Below are positions 50,963 to 62,653 of a stretch of 64,000 nucleotides of DNA, one piece after another (position 1 is the stretch's first letter; every line of letters begins with the position of its first letter). The stretch covers positions 124,001-188,000 of the forward strand of contig NZ_SHKX01000010.1 in NCBI RefSeq assembly GCF_004217445.1, read 5' to 3'. Under the pieces are notes generated by a model. The model saw only the letters and a program-made list of their open reading frames with translations. It did not search any database and was not told the origin of the DNA. This stretch comes from Fluviicoccus keumensis (lineage in GTDB: Bacteria; Pseudomonadota; Gammaproteobacteria; Pseudomonadales; Moraxellaceae). The position numbers and the translations under genes were made by a program.

Positions 50963-52150
50963 TCACTCCCACGACCTCTTCAAGATCGCCAGCGCCTCCT
51001 CATAATCCGTTTCCTTCGGATTGAAGATAATCGCCCCGTCATTGATCGTCAGATCCGCCACATGCTCCAGCTGATCCAGCGCCACCTTGCCGGTTTCCTT
51101 CAAGGTACGCGGCAGCTTGCAACGCTCGTACAGCTCGTCACGCATCGCCTTGATGTGCGCAATCGCCTTCTGCGGACGCTGCGACACCGGCGTGGCGGCA
51201 TAGACATCGGCCCCGGCCAGCGGCAGCAGCAGCTCACCAATACGGTCGGCGCTGGTTTCCAGGTTGTATTCCAGCACATAGGGCAGGAACAGGCTCATGC
51301 ACAGGCCGTGCGGCAAATGGCACACCGCGCCCAGCGAGTGACCCAGCGCATGCACCAGACCCACCATCGAATTCGAGAACGCGGCGCCGGCCATGGTCGA
51401 GGCCTGGGCCAGTTCCAGACGGCCTTCGGCGTCCTTCGGGTTCTCCATCACCTTCATCAGGTTCTGGCTGATCTTGCTGATGGCGGCGGTGGCGTAGGCA
51501 TCGCTCATCGGGTTGTGCGCCATGCAGGTGAAGGCTTCGACGGCGTGCGTCAGCGCGTCCATGCCGGTCATGGCGGTGATGTGCGGCGGCAGGGTCAGCG
51601 TCATGCGCGAGTCGAGCACGGCGGCGTTCGGCATCAGGAAGTAGGAGGTGAACGGCATCTTCACACCCTTTTCCTTGTCGGCGATCACCGCGACCAGGGT
51701 CACTTCCGAGCCGGTGCCGGAGGTGGTCGGCACCACGAAGAAGGGCTTCAGCGGACGCTTGAGGTTGTGCGCGCCCATGTACTTCATCAGGTCGTCGCCG
51801 CCTTCGGTGACGAGGATGTTGACGCCCTTGGAGGTGTCGATGACGGAACCGCCGCCGATGGCGATGATGGCATCGCAGTTGTTGGCGCGGAACATCGCGG
51901 CGGCGTCGCGCACGGTGGTCAGGCTGCTGTCGGGCGGCACGTCGTCGTAGATGGCGGCGATGACGGCTTCCGCGCCCTCAAAGGCGGCTTCGACATGGGC
52001 CAGCAGGCCGGCGCCGCGCACGCCCTTGTCGGTGATGATCATGGGACGCTTGGCTTGCAGCGTGGACAGCTCGAACGGAATGTGTTCCAGCGCCATGTGG
52101 CCGGCGACGATTTTGACGGGACAGAAGAATTCGTAGTAAGGCTTGGCCAT
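50963..52150 (-). CDS. Iron-containing alcohol dehydrogenase
   Basis: The 395-residue product is a group III (Fe-dependent) alcohol dehydrogenase: the NAD-binding GGGSVIDTSKG near 99, PTTSGTGSEVT near 141, and the metal site with Asp in MTGMDALTHAVEA near 200 (Asp and His), HALGHSLGA near 266 and HGLCMSLFLP near 280. Such enzymes oxidise or reduce short-chain alcohols, butanol, 1,3-propanediol or lactaldehyde; substrate is not clear from sequence. It is six bases after the SCP2-like gene on the same strand, so the two are probably one operon and the small protein may support its substrate. Confidence 0.94.
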   Translation of the reverse strand: MAKPYYEFFCPVKIVAGHMALEHIPFELSTLQAKRPMIITDKGVRGAGLLAHVEAAFEGAEAVIAAIYDDVPPDSSLTTVRDAAAMFRANNCDAIIAIGGGSVIDTSKGVNILVTEGGDDLMKYMGAHNLKRPLKPFFVVPTTSGTGSEVTLVAVIADKEKGVKMPFTSYFLMPNAAVLDSRMTLTLPPHITAMTGMDALTHAVEAFTCMAHNPMSDAYATAAISKISQNLMKVMENPKDAEGRLELAQASTMAGAAFSNSMVGLVHALGHSLGAVCHLPHGLCMSLFLPYVLEYNLETSADRIGELLLPLAGADVYAATPVSQRPQKAIAHIKAMRDELYERCKLPRTLKETGKVALDQLEHVADLTINDGAIIFNPKETDYEEALAILKRSWE

Positions 52151-52156
52151 GGTGCA

Positions 52157-52684
52157 TCAGCTCCGTGTCAGGAAAAGTTTGCCCACCAGCGCATAGATGC
52201 GGGCGGCTTTCTGGATTTTGTCGCTCAGTTGCAGGTTCACCGGATAGCGCTTCACGGCGCGTTCGGCCACCAGTTTCGGCAGGATCAGGGCTTCCATGCG
52301 GTCCAGGCAGCGCACCAGGCGGATAGCGTAGGACACTTCGCCGTCGGCGACCATGCGGTCATTGGCGAAGGCGCGCGCGGTGCTTTCCTGGAAGGTGAAG
52401 ACGAGGAAGGCGTGCGACAGGTGCTTGATCTTGATGCTGAGGCCGGGACGGGCGGTGCTGCCGTTGGCCAGTTCCAGCGTGCCGTGCGGGGTGACGCGGA
52501 CGCGGAAGGACGGGCCGGCGGGCATGACGATCATTTCGATTTCCAGTCCGGCGGGAAACGCGGCGACTTCGCGGGCGATTTCCTCGTCGACTTCACTGGC
52601 GGCGACCAGCCCCTTGCCCACGACCTCCATCATGATGATGACGTAGATCCGTTGCAGTTCGAGCAGGAGTTTCTGTTTGTTCAC
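52157..52684 (-). CDS. SCP2-like (sterol-carrier) protein, 175 aa
   Basis: The 175-residue product starts at a GTG at 52684, chosen because AGGAGG stands nine bases before it, one of the best ribosome binding sites in the window; the frame is open upstream. The middle and C-terminal parts resemble SCP2 domains: FRVRVTPHGTLELANG, then LVFTFQESTARAFANDRMVADGEV (split: LVFTFQESTARAF, ANDRMVADGEV) and a helix near 125. SCP2 folds bind lipids or acyl chains. The neighbour is an iron alcohol dehydrogenase, so it could deliver a fatty or isoprenoid alcohol. The SCP2 match is by eye. Confidence 0.65.
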   Translation of the reverse strand: MNKQKLLLELQRIYVIIMMEVVGKGLVAASEVDEEIAREVAAFPAGLEIEMIVMPAGPSFRVRVTPHGTLELANGSTARPGLSIKIKHLSHAFLVFTFQESTARAFANDRMVADGEVSYAIRLVRCLDRMEALILPKLVAERAVKRYPVNLQLSDKIQKAARIYALVGKLFLTRS

Positions 52685-52805
52685 GGGGGTACACCTCCTG
52701 GTGAAAATTGTTGGACAAAATCGGGATGCCGGGACACTAGCATCCGTCATCCGGTGGGGCAATAGATTACGCTGCCGGGGCGTGGCGGGATAGGACGAAC
52801 GGTTG

Positions 52806-54005
52806 TCATTGGCCGTTTTCTACGCGAATTCCGTCGGCAAGGCGACCGTCAGGTTGCACGATGACGGTATCGCCCGCCTTGAGCCCGGTCAAGATTTCGG
52901 CCTCCAGACCGTTGCGGTGGCCGACGGTGACCGGGGTCAGCACCGCCCGGCCGTCGCGCAGGGTGAACACCGCCCAGCCCGGTCCTTGCCGGAACAGCGC
53001 CGCGGCGGGCGCTTGCAGCACCTGCTCGCCGCGCCACAGGCGGAAACGGGCTTCCAACCGATAGCCGTCGCCCAGCCGCCGCCATTGCTCGGGCGGCGCA
53101 GTAATGTCCAGCACCACAGTGACACGCTGTTCATCCACCCCCAGTGCGGAGACGCGGGTGAAACCCACCGGCTCGATGCGGCGGACGGTGGCGGCCAGCG
53201 GTTCACCGCCCCAGCGTTCCAGCGTCGCGGCCATGCCGGGCTGCAATTGCACGGCGTCAGCGCTGAGTACATCCACCACCACTTCCAGCGCGGCGGGGTC
53301 GCCCACTTCCAGCACCGGTGCACCGGCCATGATCACGCCCTCGCTGTCACGCAGCAGGCGCAGCACCGCCCCGGCAGCCGGGGATTTCAGCGCCAGCACG
53401 CCGCGCGCCGAGGGACTGTCGCCCGCGTATTGCAGGGCGGTGCGGGCGGCCTGCAGGTCGTGGCGGGCCACATCCTCGGCGAAACGGGCGGAACGCAGCG
53501 CGGCGTCAGCGCGCTGGCTGGCGGCGCGGGCGGCGGCCAGTTGCTGTTCGGTGACGGCCTGGGTCGGCAGCAGTTTTTGCAGGCGGTCGAGTTCGGTTCT
53601 GGCGAGGGCGGCATCGGTGCGGGCGGCGTTGACAGATTCGGCGGCGGCGGACAGCCCTGCATTGGCGGCCTCGACGCGGGCCTGCGCTTCGGCGCGGCGG
53701 CGGTCATCGAGCGCCTCGGCGCGCAACGGCTCCAGCTGCGCCAGCGTTTGTCCGGGCTGCACGGCATCGCCCACCCGGGCGCTGACGCGGCGCAGGTAGC
53801 CGGAGATCGGCGCGGAGAGCACGAAACGGTCACGCACGCGAGCGCGGCCCTCTTCCTCCAGCGATACCTCCAGCGGAGCTACCGTCACTTTGGCGGTCTC
53901 GACGCGCAGCGGCGCGGGCATCAGGCCCCAGGCCAGCAGGGCGGCGAGGGTCAGGGTGATGGCGGCCCAGATCAGGCGGCGGCTTTTCACTTTAGGATCA
54001 CGCAC
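52806..54005 (-). CDS. Efflux periplasmic adaptor (HlyD/RND type)
   Basis: The 399-residue product has one N-terminal membrane segment (about 11-28) and then the membrane-fusion order: a beta/lipoyl part near 50-85 with ISGYLRRVSARVGDAVQPG, a long coiled-coil hairpin rich in Ala/Arg/Glu (about 90-195), the second lipoyl half (ALKSPAAGAVLRLL near 205) and a beta-barrel domain. The start overlaps the permease stop by eight bases. It bridges the inner-membrane ABC permease to the envelope, as in DevB/MacA systems. It is the last gene of the exporter operon. No outer-membrane TolC-like gene is next to it. Confidence 0.92.
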   Translation of the reverse strand: MRDPKVKSRRLIWAAITLTLAALLAWGLMPAPLRVETAKVTVAPLEVSLEEEGRARVRDRFVLSAPISGYLRRVSARVGDAVQPGQTLAQLEPLRAEALDDRRRAEAQARVEAANAGLSAAAESVNAARTDAALARTELDRLQKLLPTQAVTEQQLAAARAASQRADAALRSARFAEDVARHDLQAARTALQYAGDSPSARGVLALKSPAAGAVLRLLRDSEGVIMAGAPVLEVGDPAALEVVVDVLSADAVQLQPGMAATLERWGGEPLAATVRRIEPVGFTRVSALGVDEQRVTVVLDITAPPEQWRRLGDGYRLEARFRLWRGEQVLQAPAAALFRQGPGWAVFTLRDGRAVLTPVTVGHRNGLEAEILTGLKAGDTVIVQPDGRLADGIRVENGQ

Positions 54006-56364
54006 TCTTCAACACTCCCACCATATCCAGCCGCGCAATCTTGCGCCACGCCACCACGCCCGACACCACCGCCGACAGCACCACCACCGCCGCCGAGAAG
54101 GCGATGTTGTAGGGGCTGATCACCAGCGGAATGCGGTACAAATCGGTTTCCAGGCTGCCCGCCATGAACTGGCACAGGCCCACCCCGAAGAATACGCCCA
54201 GCGGCAGCGCCAGCAAGGTCAGCGCCGCCAGTTCTCCCAACAGGATATAAGCGGCTTCCGCCCGGGTATAGCCCAGCACGCGCAGGCTGGCCAGTTCGCG
54301 GCTGCGTTCGGCCAGCGCCATGCGCACGGTGTTGTAGACCACGCCGAAAGCGATCACCGCGCCCAGCACGGCGTTGATCAGGGTGAAGGTCAGCAGCACG
54401 CGCTGCATGGTTTCGTTGAAACTTTCAATCAGGGTATGGCGCAGGTTCACCGCCGCCACGCCGGGCATCTCGCGCAGGCGCTGGTAGATAACATCGGCCT
54501 GCCGGTCGTCAATCGCCAGCAGGGCGCTGCTGATCGCCGGGCCTTCGCGCAGCAGCCGGTTCAGCGCGGCCTGCCGCAGGTAGACGCCCATGCCCATGTA
54601 TTGCTGCGTCAGCGCCGCCACCCGCACTTCCCGCACCGGCCGCGCGCCTTCCAGCACTTCCACCCGCACGCTGTCGCCCGCCTTCACCCCCAGCTTGCGC
54701 GCCAGATGCTCGTTGAGCAACAGGCCGTCCTCGGGCAGCGCCAGCGGCCGCAACTCCAGATCCAGCACCTGTTGCAGGCGGCGCCGATCGGGCAGGCCCT
54801 GCAAGGCGGTGCGGTAGCTGCAGTGTTCGTGGCGCAGGCGCACGGCGACGCTGCGCTGGCCTTCGGCATACAGCACGCCGGGCATGGCGCGCAGGCTGCC
54901 CAGCGCCCGTTCCGGCCTGGTCTGGCTGAACACCACTTCTACATCCTGGCGCTGGGTTTTGTGGAACTGCACGAACATCATCTGCTGCACCGCGTCCTGC
55001 TGGAAATTGCCGACCATCATGATGCCCACCGCCAGCGCCATGCCGGTCACCGCCAGCAAGGCGCGGGCCGGACGACGCGACCAGTGGCGCAGGATCATCC
55101 GCTCCGGCGCGCCCAGCCAGCGGCGCAGGCCGAGGCGCTCCAGCCAGGTCAGGCGGTAGCGTTCCGGCGGTTCCGGGCGCATCGACTCGGCGGGCGGCAG
55201 CGCGGCGGCGGACAGCACCGCCCGCGCCGTGCCGGCCAATGTCGCCATCAACGTCAGCAAGGCCACCGGCAGCAGCCACGGCGTGTTCAGGTTATAGATC
55301 AGTTCCGGAAAGCGGTAGTAATCGGTGTAGATACCGGTCATCAGCTGCCCCAGCCACGCGCCCAGCGCAAAACCGCCGACGATGCCCAGCCCTGTAATCA
55401 GCAGTATCAGTTGTCCGTAATGCAGGGCGATGTCGCGGCTGCTGTAGCCGAAGGCTTTCAGCAAGGCAATCACCGGCCGTTGCGTGCTGACCAGCCGCGT
55501 CACCACCACGTTCAGCAGGAAGGACGCCACCGACAGGAAGATCACCGGGAACAGCCAGGCCATGGTGCGAAGCTGTTCGAATTCCTCGCTGAGGAACTTG
55601 TTCGAGAGCTGGTCGGCGCGGCTGATGACGCCCGCCCCGCCCCACCGCGCCAGCAACAGGTCGAGCCGTTGTATCACCGCCGCTTCCGGGGCTTGCGGTT
55701 GCAGGCTCAGCACCACGCTGTTGAAGGCGCCGTCCAGGTTGAAGGCCTTGGCCAGCGGCTTGCGCGCCATCCACAGCACGCCGAAATGACGGTAGTCCGG
55801 CATCATCGCGCCGGGGGCGATCTGGTAGATGAATTCCGGGGAAATGGCGATGCCGGTGACCTGCAGCACCCGCTGCCGTCCGTTCAGCACCGCCGTCAGC
55901 GTCGAGCCGGGATGCAGGCGGTGCGCCTCGGCGAAGGCGTCGCTGATCAGCACCTCGTCTTCGCGCCAGTCGCCGGGCCGCTGCCCGGCCAGGATCTCCA
56001 GCCGGTTCAGCTGCGGCTGGCCGCTGTCCGGCAAGGAGACCAGCTGCCCGGTCACCGGATCGCCGAAACCCGGCACCGTCAGGCTGACCGGCGCGGTGAT
56101 GCGCGTTTCCACCGCCGCCACTTCCGGCCAGCGCGTCACCGGCTCCGCCACGGCCTCCGGGGCGCGGGTCAGGCTGGCAAAGAGATGGGCAAAACGGGTG
56201 TCGCGGTAGAAACGGTCACGGGTCTGTTGCAGCGAGTCGTAGGTGGACACGCTCATCACGCACACCCCTACCCCGGCGACGATCACCAGCAGGATCGCCA
56301 GCGCCTGGCCGCGCATCTGCCACAGCTCGCGCCACAGCTTGCGGTGCAGGACGGACGGCTTCAC
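53998..56364 (-). CDS. ABC transporter permease, FtsX/MacB type, duplicated
   Basis: The 788-residue product has two FtsX-type halves: membrane helices near 15-38 (LAILLVIVAGVGVCVMSV), about 255-280, 300-320, 355-375, and in the second half near 430-450, 660-690, 710-735 and 750-775, with large periplasmic domains between them. This duplicated layout fits the DevC-like or lipoprotein-exporter-like permeases (PF02687 twice). The ATG at 56364 overlaps the ATPase stop by four bases and the stop overlaps the adaptor start by eight. With the neighbours it forms a complete export complex; the cargo is not known. Confidence 0.93.
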   Translation of the reverse strand: MKPSVLHRKLWRELWQMRGQALAILLVIVAGVGVCVMSVSTYDSLQQTRDRFYRDTRFAHLFASLTRAPEAVAEPVTRWPEVAAVETRITAPVSLTVPGFGDPVTGQLVSLPDSGQPQLNRLEILAGQRPGDWREDEVLISDAFAEAHRLHPGSTLTAVLNGRQRVLQVTGIAISPEFIYQIAPGAMMPDYRHFGVLWMARKPLAKAFNLDGAFNSVVLSLQPQAPEAAVIQRLDLLLARWGGAGVISRADQLSNKFLSEEFEQLRTMAWLFPVIFLSVASFLLNVVVTRLVSTQRPVIALLKAFGYSSRDIALHYGQLILLITGLGIVGGFALGAWLGQLMTGIYTDYYRFPELIYNLNTPWLLPVALLTLMATLAGTARAVLSAAALPPAESMRPEPPERYRLTWLERLGLRRWLGAPERMILRHWSRRPARALLAVTGMALAVGIMMVGNFQQDAVQQMMFVQFHKTQRQDVEVVFSQTRPERALGSLRAMPGVLYAEGQRSVAVRLRHEHCSYRTALQGLPDRRRLQQVLDLELRPLALPEDGLLLNEHLARKLGVKAGDSVRVEVLEGARPVREVRVAALTQQYMGMGVYLRQAALNRLLREGPAISSALLAIDDRQADVIYQRLREMPGVAAVNLRHTLIESFNETMQRVLLTFTLINAVLGAVIAFGVVYNTVRMALAERSRELASLRVLGYTRAEAAYILLGELAALTLLALPLGVFFGVGLCQFMAGSLETDLYRIPLVISPYNIAFSAAVVVLSAVVSGVVAWRKIARLDMVGVLKSA

Positions 56365-57068
56365 CAGTGGATGTCCTTGGGCGATTGCGGGTTGGCGTTG
56401 ACGCGCACCTCGCTGATGCGGCCGTCGGAGAGCAGCATCACCCGGTCGGCCATGCCGGCGATGGCGGCGTTGTGGGTAATGACGGCGGTGGTGGTGCCCA
56501 GTTCGCGGTTCACCGTTTGCAGCGCTTCCAGCACGATCAGGCCGGTTTGCGAATCCAGCGCGCCGGTGGGCTCATCACACAGCAGTACCTGCGGCCGCTT
56601 GGCGATGGCGCGGGCGATGGCGACGCGCTGCTGCTGGCCGCCGGAAAGCTGCGCGGGGAAATGGTCGGCGCGGTCGGACAGGCCGACCAGCGCCAGCGCC
56701 TCGTCGGCGGACATGGGATGAGCGGCGATCTCCGTCACCACTTCCACGTTCTCGCGGGCGGTGAGGCTGGCAATGAGGTTATAGAACTGGAAAACGAAGC
56801 CAACGTGATGGCGGCGGTACTCGGTTAGTTCGCGGTCACCGGCGCGGGTCAGGTCACGGCCACTGTACTGCACTTCGCCGGAGGTGGCGGTATCGAGACC
56901 GCCGAGGATGTTCAGCAGCGTCGACTTGCCGGAACCGGATGCGCCCAGCAGCACCACCAGTTCCCCGCGATACAGCTCCAGATCGACGCCGCGCAAGGCA
57001 TGGATCTGCTGTTCGCCCATGTCGTAGGTTTTGGTGAGGGCGCGGGCACGGAAAACGAGGTCGGGCAT
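56361..57068 (-). CDS. ABC transporter ATP-binding protein, LolD/MacB type
   Basis: The 235-residue product has the standard ABC motifs: Walker A GASGSGKST near 42, the Q loop FVFQFYNL near 93, the signature LSGGQQQRVAIARA near 143, Walker B VLLCDEPTGALD near 162 and the switch His in VITHNAA near 198. The sequence opens with FRARALTKTYDMG, typical of the LolD/MacB/YknY subfamily that pairs with FtsX-type permeases. It is the first gene of a three-gene exporter operon. The ATG at 57068 is followed at once by the permease through a four-base overlap. Confidence 0.95.
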   Translation of the reverse strand: MPDLVFRARALTKTYDMGEQQIHALRGVDLELYRGELVVLLGASGSGKSTLLNILGGLDTATSGEVQYSGRDLTRAGDRELTEYRRHHVGFVFQFYNLIASLTARENVEVVTEIAAHPMSADEALALVGLSDRADHFPAQLSGGQQQRVAIARAIAKRPQVLLCDEPTGALDSQTGLIVLEALQTVNRELGTTTAVITHNAAIAGMADRVMLLSDGRISEVRVNANPQSPKDIHW

Positions 57069-57088
57069 GAGGTATCCGGGGGCTTGAG

Positions 57089-57211
57089 TCCCCTCTCCCC
57101 TTGTGGGAGAGGGTTAGGGAGAGGGGTGCGGAAAGTCGCCCAAACACACAGACCGTTCAAGCTCGACCGGCGTACCCCTCTCCCCGGCCCTCTCCCACAA
57201 GGGGAGAGGGA
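57089..57211. repeat. Inverted repeat of a CCCTCTCCC palindrome
   Basis: Two copies of a roughly 38-base element, each itself palindromic (CCCCTCTCCC and GGGAGAGGGG-type arms around TTGTGGGAG), lie in opposite orientation at 57089-57127 and 57174-57211. They occupy the gene-free gap upstream of the exporter operon and after the DUF2236 gene, and could form a cruciform or stop transcription both ways. Confidence 0.85.
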
Positions 57212-57246
57212 GCTCCATTGATCATATCCCTCCCCGCCCCTCCGCT

Positions 57247-58155
57247 CTACCCCTGCCTCGCCTCCTTCTTCCCCAGCGACTCCGGTCGCAGGTCTTCAAT
57301 CCGGTACGGGCGATCGCCGTAGGTGCGGTTGCGCGGCGAATCCGGCAGCACCGGATACGGGCCGGTGACGACATGACGGCGCAGCTTTCCATACGCCCGC
57401 AGCGCCCGCTCCAGCACCGGCCGCAGATAGCCCGGCGGCAGGCTCACCTTCACCGCGTTCAGGAACGGCAGGTCATCGTCGAACAGGCTGTAAATGACCG
57501 GCGAGGCCTTGCCGCGCAGCAGCGGCGGCAGCCAGCTTTCAAAAATGGCGAGGGTAGCGGCGGCCACAGCGGCGCTGTCGTCATTGGGCTTGAAGGTGCG
57601 GCGCTTGTAGTCCGCCACCCAGCGGTCGAAGGCGGCCTTGCTCTCCGGAATGCCGGGAATGTGCATGCGTTCGCCCAGCCCGGCCCAGAAATAAAACCAG
57701 GCCCGCTGCTCGTGCGGGGTCATCGGCCGCGGGCCAAAGTGCGTGGTCCAGCGGATCGGGAATTCGATGAAGGTCCAGAGCACGAACAGGAAGTCGGCGG
57801 CCGCAATGCGGTAATGGCCGTGGCTCTTGTTCACCCGCTCCAGCGCACGACGGCCGAATTCGCCATCCCAACCGGAGTCCATGATGTGCGTCATCAGCAG
57901 CCGGGTATCGTCATAGCGCTTCTGGCCGCTTTTGCTGAACTGGCCGGTGGCGTTCAGCACCTTGGAGACCGTGGCGCTGCCGTAGGTGTAGAACAGCGCC
58001 AGCTCCAGCGCGCGCTGGAAGTCCCAGGGAAATTCGTAGGCGGTCAGCAGATGGACGATGCGCTGGCAGTCGCGTTTGGCGTCCAGCCCGGCGATTTCGC
58101 GCGCCACCCCGGCATCGGGACGGAAGAAGAAGCGCTTGTGGTAGGTGGCGGACAT
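57247..58155 (-). CDS. DUF2236 / MpaB-like oxygenase family protein
   Basis: The product has 302 residues from the ATG at 58155. The family pattern is seen: YTYGSATVSKVLNATGQF near 52, RRYDDTRLLMTHIMDSG-like stretch (GQKRYDDTRLLM) near 75, and HYRIAAADFLFVLWTF near 108, with several conserved His, Asp and Trp residues. Members include latex-clearing protein and MpaB, which are proposed oxygenases, but the reaction here is unknown. It is 145 bases downstream of an AraC gene on the same strand, the likely local regulator, which in turn lies directly after clpB. Confidence 0.85.
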   Translation of the reverse strand: MSATYHKRFFFRPDAGVAREIAGLDAKRDCQRIVHLLTAYEFPWDFQRALELALFYTYGSATVSKVLNATGQFSKSGQKRYDDTRLLMTHIMDSGWDGEFGRRALERVNKSHGHYRIAAADFLFVLWTFIEFPIRWTTHFGPRPMTPHEQRAWFYFWAGLGERMHIPGIPESKAAFDRWVADYKRRTFKPNDDSAAVAAATLAIFESWLPPLLRGKASPVIYSLFDDDLPFLNAVKVSLPPGYLRPVLERALRAYGKLRRHVVTGPYPVLPDSPRNRTYGDRPYRIEDLRPESLGKKEARQG

Positions 58156-58300
58156 GGGAACCCTCTCGACGGTTATTATTTTCAGCCCCCGGCAGTGGCG
58201 GCCATAACGCCGATTGTGCGCCGTGTCCATGACCGCCGTTAAGCTCCGATGCCGCCTTGATGGGTGCCGATCACGCCAATATGGCGTCTTTGGCACCCTA

Positions 58301-59299
58301 TCAGCGCGCGGATCGCCAGTCTTGCGGCGGCACGCCGGTCCAGCGCTTGAAGGCGCGGCGGAAGGCGGAGACGTCCTGATAACCCAACGTCGCCGCCACC
58401 GACGCCACGGTGTGGCCGGGCAGTTCCAGATGCAGCTGCGCCTGGCGGCACAGTTCCTCATCCAGCAATTGCTGGTAGGTCGCCTGTTCCGCCGCCAGAT
58501 GCCGGGTAAGGCTGCGCGCGGAAACATGCAGCGCCGCCGCCACTTCCGTGATCGTCCACAACTGCCCCGGATGCTGCTGCAACACGCGCACTACCCGCGT
58601 CCGCCAGGTTTCGCGCGTTTCCAGGCTGGCACGCTGACGCTCGCATTGGCGCACCGCTTCAGCATGCACTTCCGGATCGGCAAAGGGATTGGGTGTGTCC
58701 AGCTCGCTCAGTGGCAGGCGCAGGACGGTATGGGCATGGCCGAACGTCACCCGGCCATGCAGATGCGCGGCATAGCGGGCCGCGTGATCGGGTGCGGCGT
58801 AACCCAGCCCGATCTCCGCGCCGGTCACCGGCCGTCCCAGCGGTTGTTCGATCACCCAGAAGATCGAGGCGATCAGCGCTTCCATCAGGAAGATGCCCAC
58901 CGGGTCGTAGGGAATGTCGCTGAACAGGGTCAGTTGCAGATGCTCGCCGGTGATGACACGGTTCATGGTCATCACCGGCAGGCGCAGGATGCCGAAGCGT
59001 TCCAGCATGTCCAGCGCCAGACGCGGCGTCGGTGCGGAGGACGCAGCCACGCCCATCGCTCCGTGTGCTGACAACGGCATGCGGCAGCCGATCTGCAACC
59101 CCAGCGCCGGGTTGCCCGACAGCGCCAGGGCGTTCAGGATGATGCGGTACTGGTCGGGCGCGCTGATCAACGCATCCAGCCGGAACAACTGGCCGGAGGT
59201 GACCCCCGAACCCGCCAGCAACCGCGCAACGCCCGCCTCGTCCAGGCGGAGTTCGCGGACGAGCAGGCGGGAGTAGGTGGCGGGGAAATCGGGGGGCAT
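58301..59299 (-). CDS. AraC-family transcriptional regulator
   Basis: The product has 332 residues from the ATG at 59299; a TTG at 59308 would lengthen it by three residues. An arabinose-binding-like domain (about 1-210) is followed by two helix-turn-helix units: VAAALHVSARSLTRHL near 250 and VASVAATLGYQDVSAFRRAF near 298. It begins five bases after clpB ends, so it is probably also read from the clpB transcript, which is unusual for a local regulator. The DUF2236 gene downstream is its likely target. The domain plan is the same as that of the AraC protein at 24672, but the two are not close paralogues. Confidence 0.92.
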   Translation of the reverse strand: MPPDFPATYSRLLVRELRLDEAGVARLLAGSGVTSGQLFRLDALISAPDQYRIILNALALSGNPALGLQIGCRMPLSAHGAMGVAASSAPTPRLALDMLERFGILRLPVMTMNRVITGEHLQLTLFSDIPYDPVGIFLMEALIASIFWVIEQPLGRPVTGAEIGLGYAAPDHAARYAAHLHGRVTFGHAHTVLRLPLSELDTPNPFADPEVHAEAVRQCERQRASLETRETWRTRVVRVLQQHPGQLWTITEVAAALHVSARSLTRHLAAEQATYQQLLDEELCRQAQLHLELPGHTVASVAATLGYQDVSAFRRAFKRWTGVPPQDWRSAR

Positions 59300-59304
59300 G
59301 CGCG

Positions 59305-61890
<2,586 letters not shown>

Positions 61891-61931
61891 GATGGGATCT
61901 CATTCACACAGCAATAGTGGGGTTGTTGTAG

Positions 61932-61959
61932 AAATGAGGTATAGACGAGTTATTTCAAG
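61932..61959 (-). promoter_or_regulatory. Sigma32-type promoter of clpB
   Basis: On the minus strand, CTTGAAA (61959-61953) and CCTCATTT (61939-61932) are 13 bases apart, against a consensus of CTTGAAA and CCCCATNT. The -10 lies 42 bases before the clpB start. Confidence 0.88.
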
Positions 61960-62025
61960 GCGAGGATTTTTTCTTTTTTCGCGGGGGAAAACGGGTTGAA
62001 AAACAGGCATTCATCCACACACGCC

Positions 62026-62123
62026 GTAGGGCGCACTGCATGCGCCCTCTCCGCTGTACACGGCTTCCTGACATTGCCGTCATCATGTTCGTTTCGAGAA
62101 GGGCGCACGCAGTGCGCCCCTAC
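62026..62123. repeat. Inverted GTAGGGCGCACTGC repeat
   Basis: Two palindromic copies in opposite orientation, 62026-62048 and 62099-62123, share GTAGGGCGCACTGC and TGCGCCC. They lie upstream of clpB between it and the small membrane protein gene. Similar elements are common in proteobacterial intergenic DNA; a related hairpin is at 23620. Confidence 0.85.
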
Positions 62124-62173
62124 ACGGGAGTATTTTCGGGCATCATCAGGGAATCACAAGCGAGAGCCTGGCC

Positions 62174-62578
62174 ATGAACGGAGAATTGCTGCTGCGCATC
62201 CTGTCCTTATGCCTGCTGCTGGCCTCCGCCGAAACCCTGCACGGCATCTTCCGCGCCGCCGTGCTGGTGCCGCGCATCGGCAAGCAACGGGCGTTGAAAA
62301 TCAGCATCGTCACCGGCTCGCTGCTGGCTTTTGGCATCTGCGTTTGGCAAGTACCAGGCATGGGGATTCAGGGCGATGGTCCGCTATTCGGTCTGGGTGT
62401 CACGATTGCCCTGTTCATGGCCTCGTTCGACGTGACCCTGGGCAGACTGGCGCTGAAGCGTCCATGGCGGAAAGCCTTTGACGACTTCGATCCACGTACG
62501 GGGAATTACCTGCTGTTCGGGGTTCTCTTGCTGGCAACGTTCCCCTGGCTGGTGATGACCCTGCGGCCCGGGCTGTAG
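62174..62578 (+). CDS. Small membrane protein, 134 aa
   Basis: A 134-residue protein with about four membrane helices (near 5-22, 42-60, 68-88 and 110-128). The first helix is followed by AETLHGIFRAAVLVPRIG, with a His near residue 23. No conserved catalytic motif was seen. The gene starts 13 bases after a short intergenic region that also holds the clpB-side repeat, and is followed by lpxR after 75 bases. Family not recognised. Confidence 0.75.
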   Translation: MNGELLLRILSLCLLLASAETLHGIFRAAVLVPRIGKQRALKISIVTGSLLAFGICVWQVPGMGIQGDGPLFGLGVTIALFMASFDVTLGRLALKRPWRKAFDDFDPRTGNYLLFGVLLLATFPWLVMTLRPGL

Positions 62579-62653
62579 CCGGGTTTACCCGCCGGGCGGC
62601 CGGGTCTATGCTTGATTCGTAACATTCTTATCTTTCCCCATACCAGGAACGGC

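Noticed and set aside
53890..56721. 943-codon open frame on the plus strand opposite the ABC permease
   Set aside because: Antisense shadow of a clear FtsX-type permease; composition is Gln/His/Arg-rich and no start or binding site supports it.
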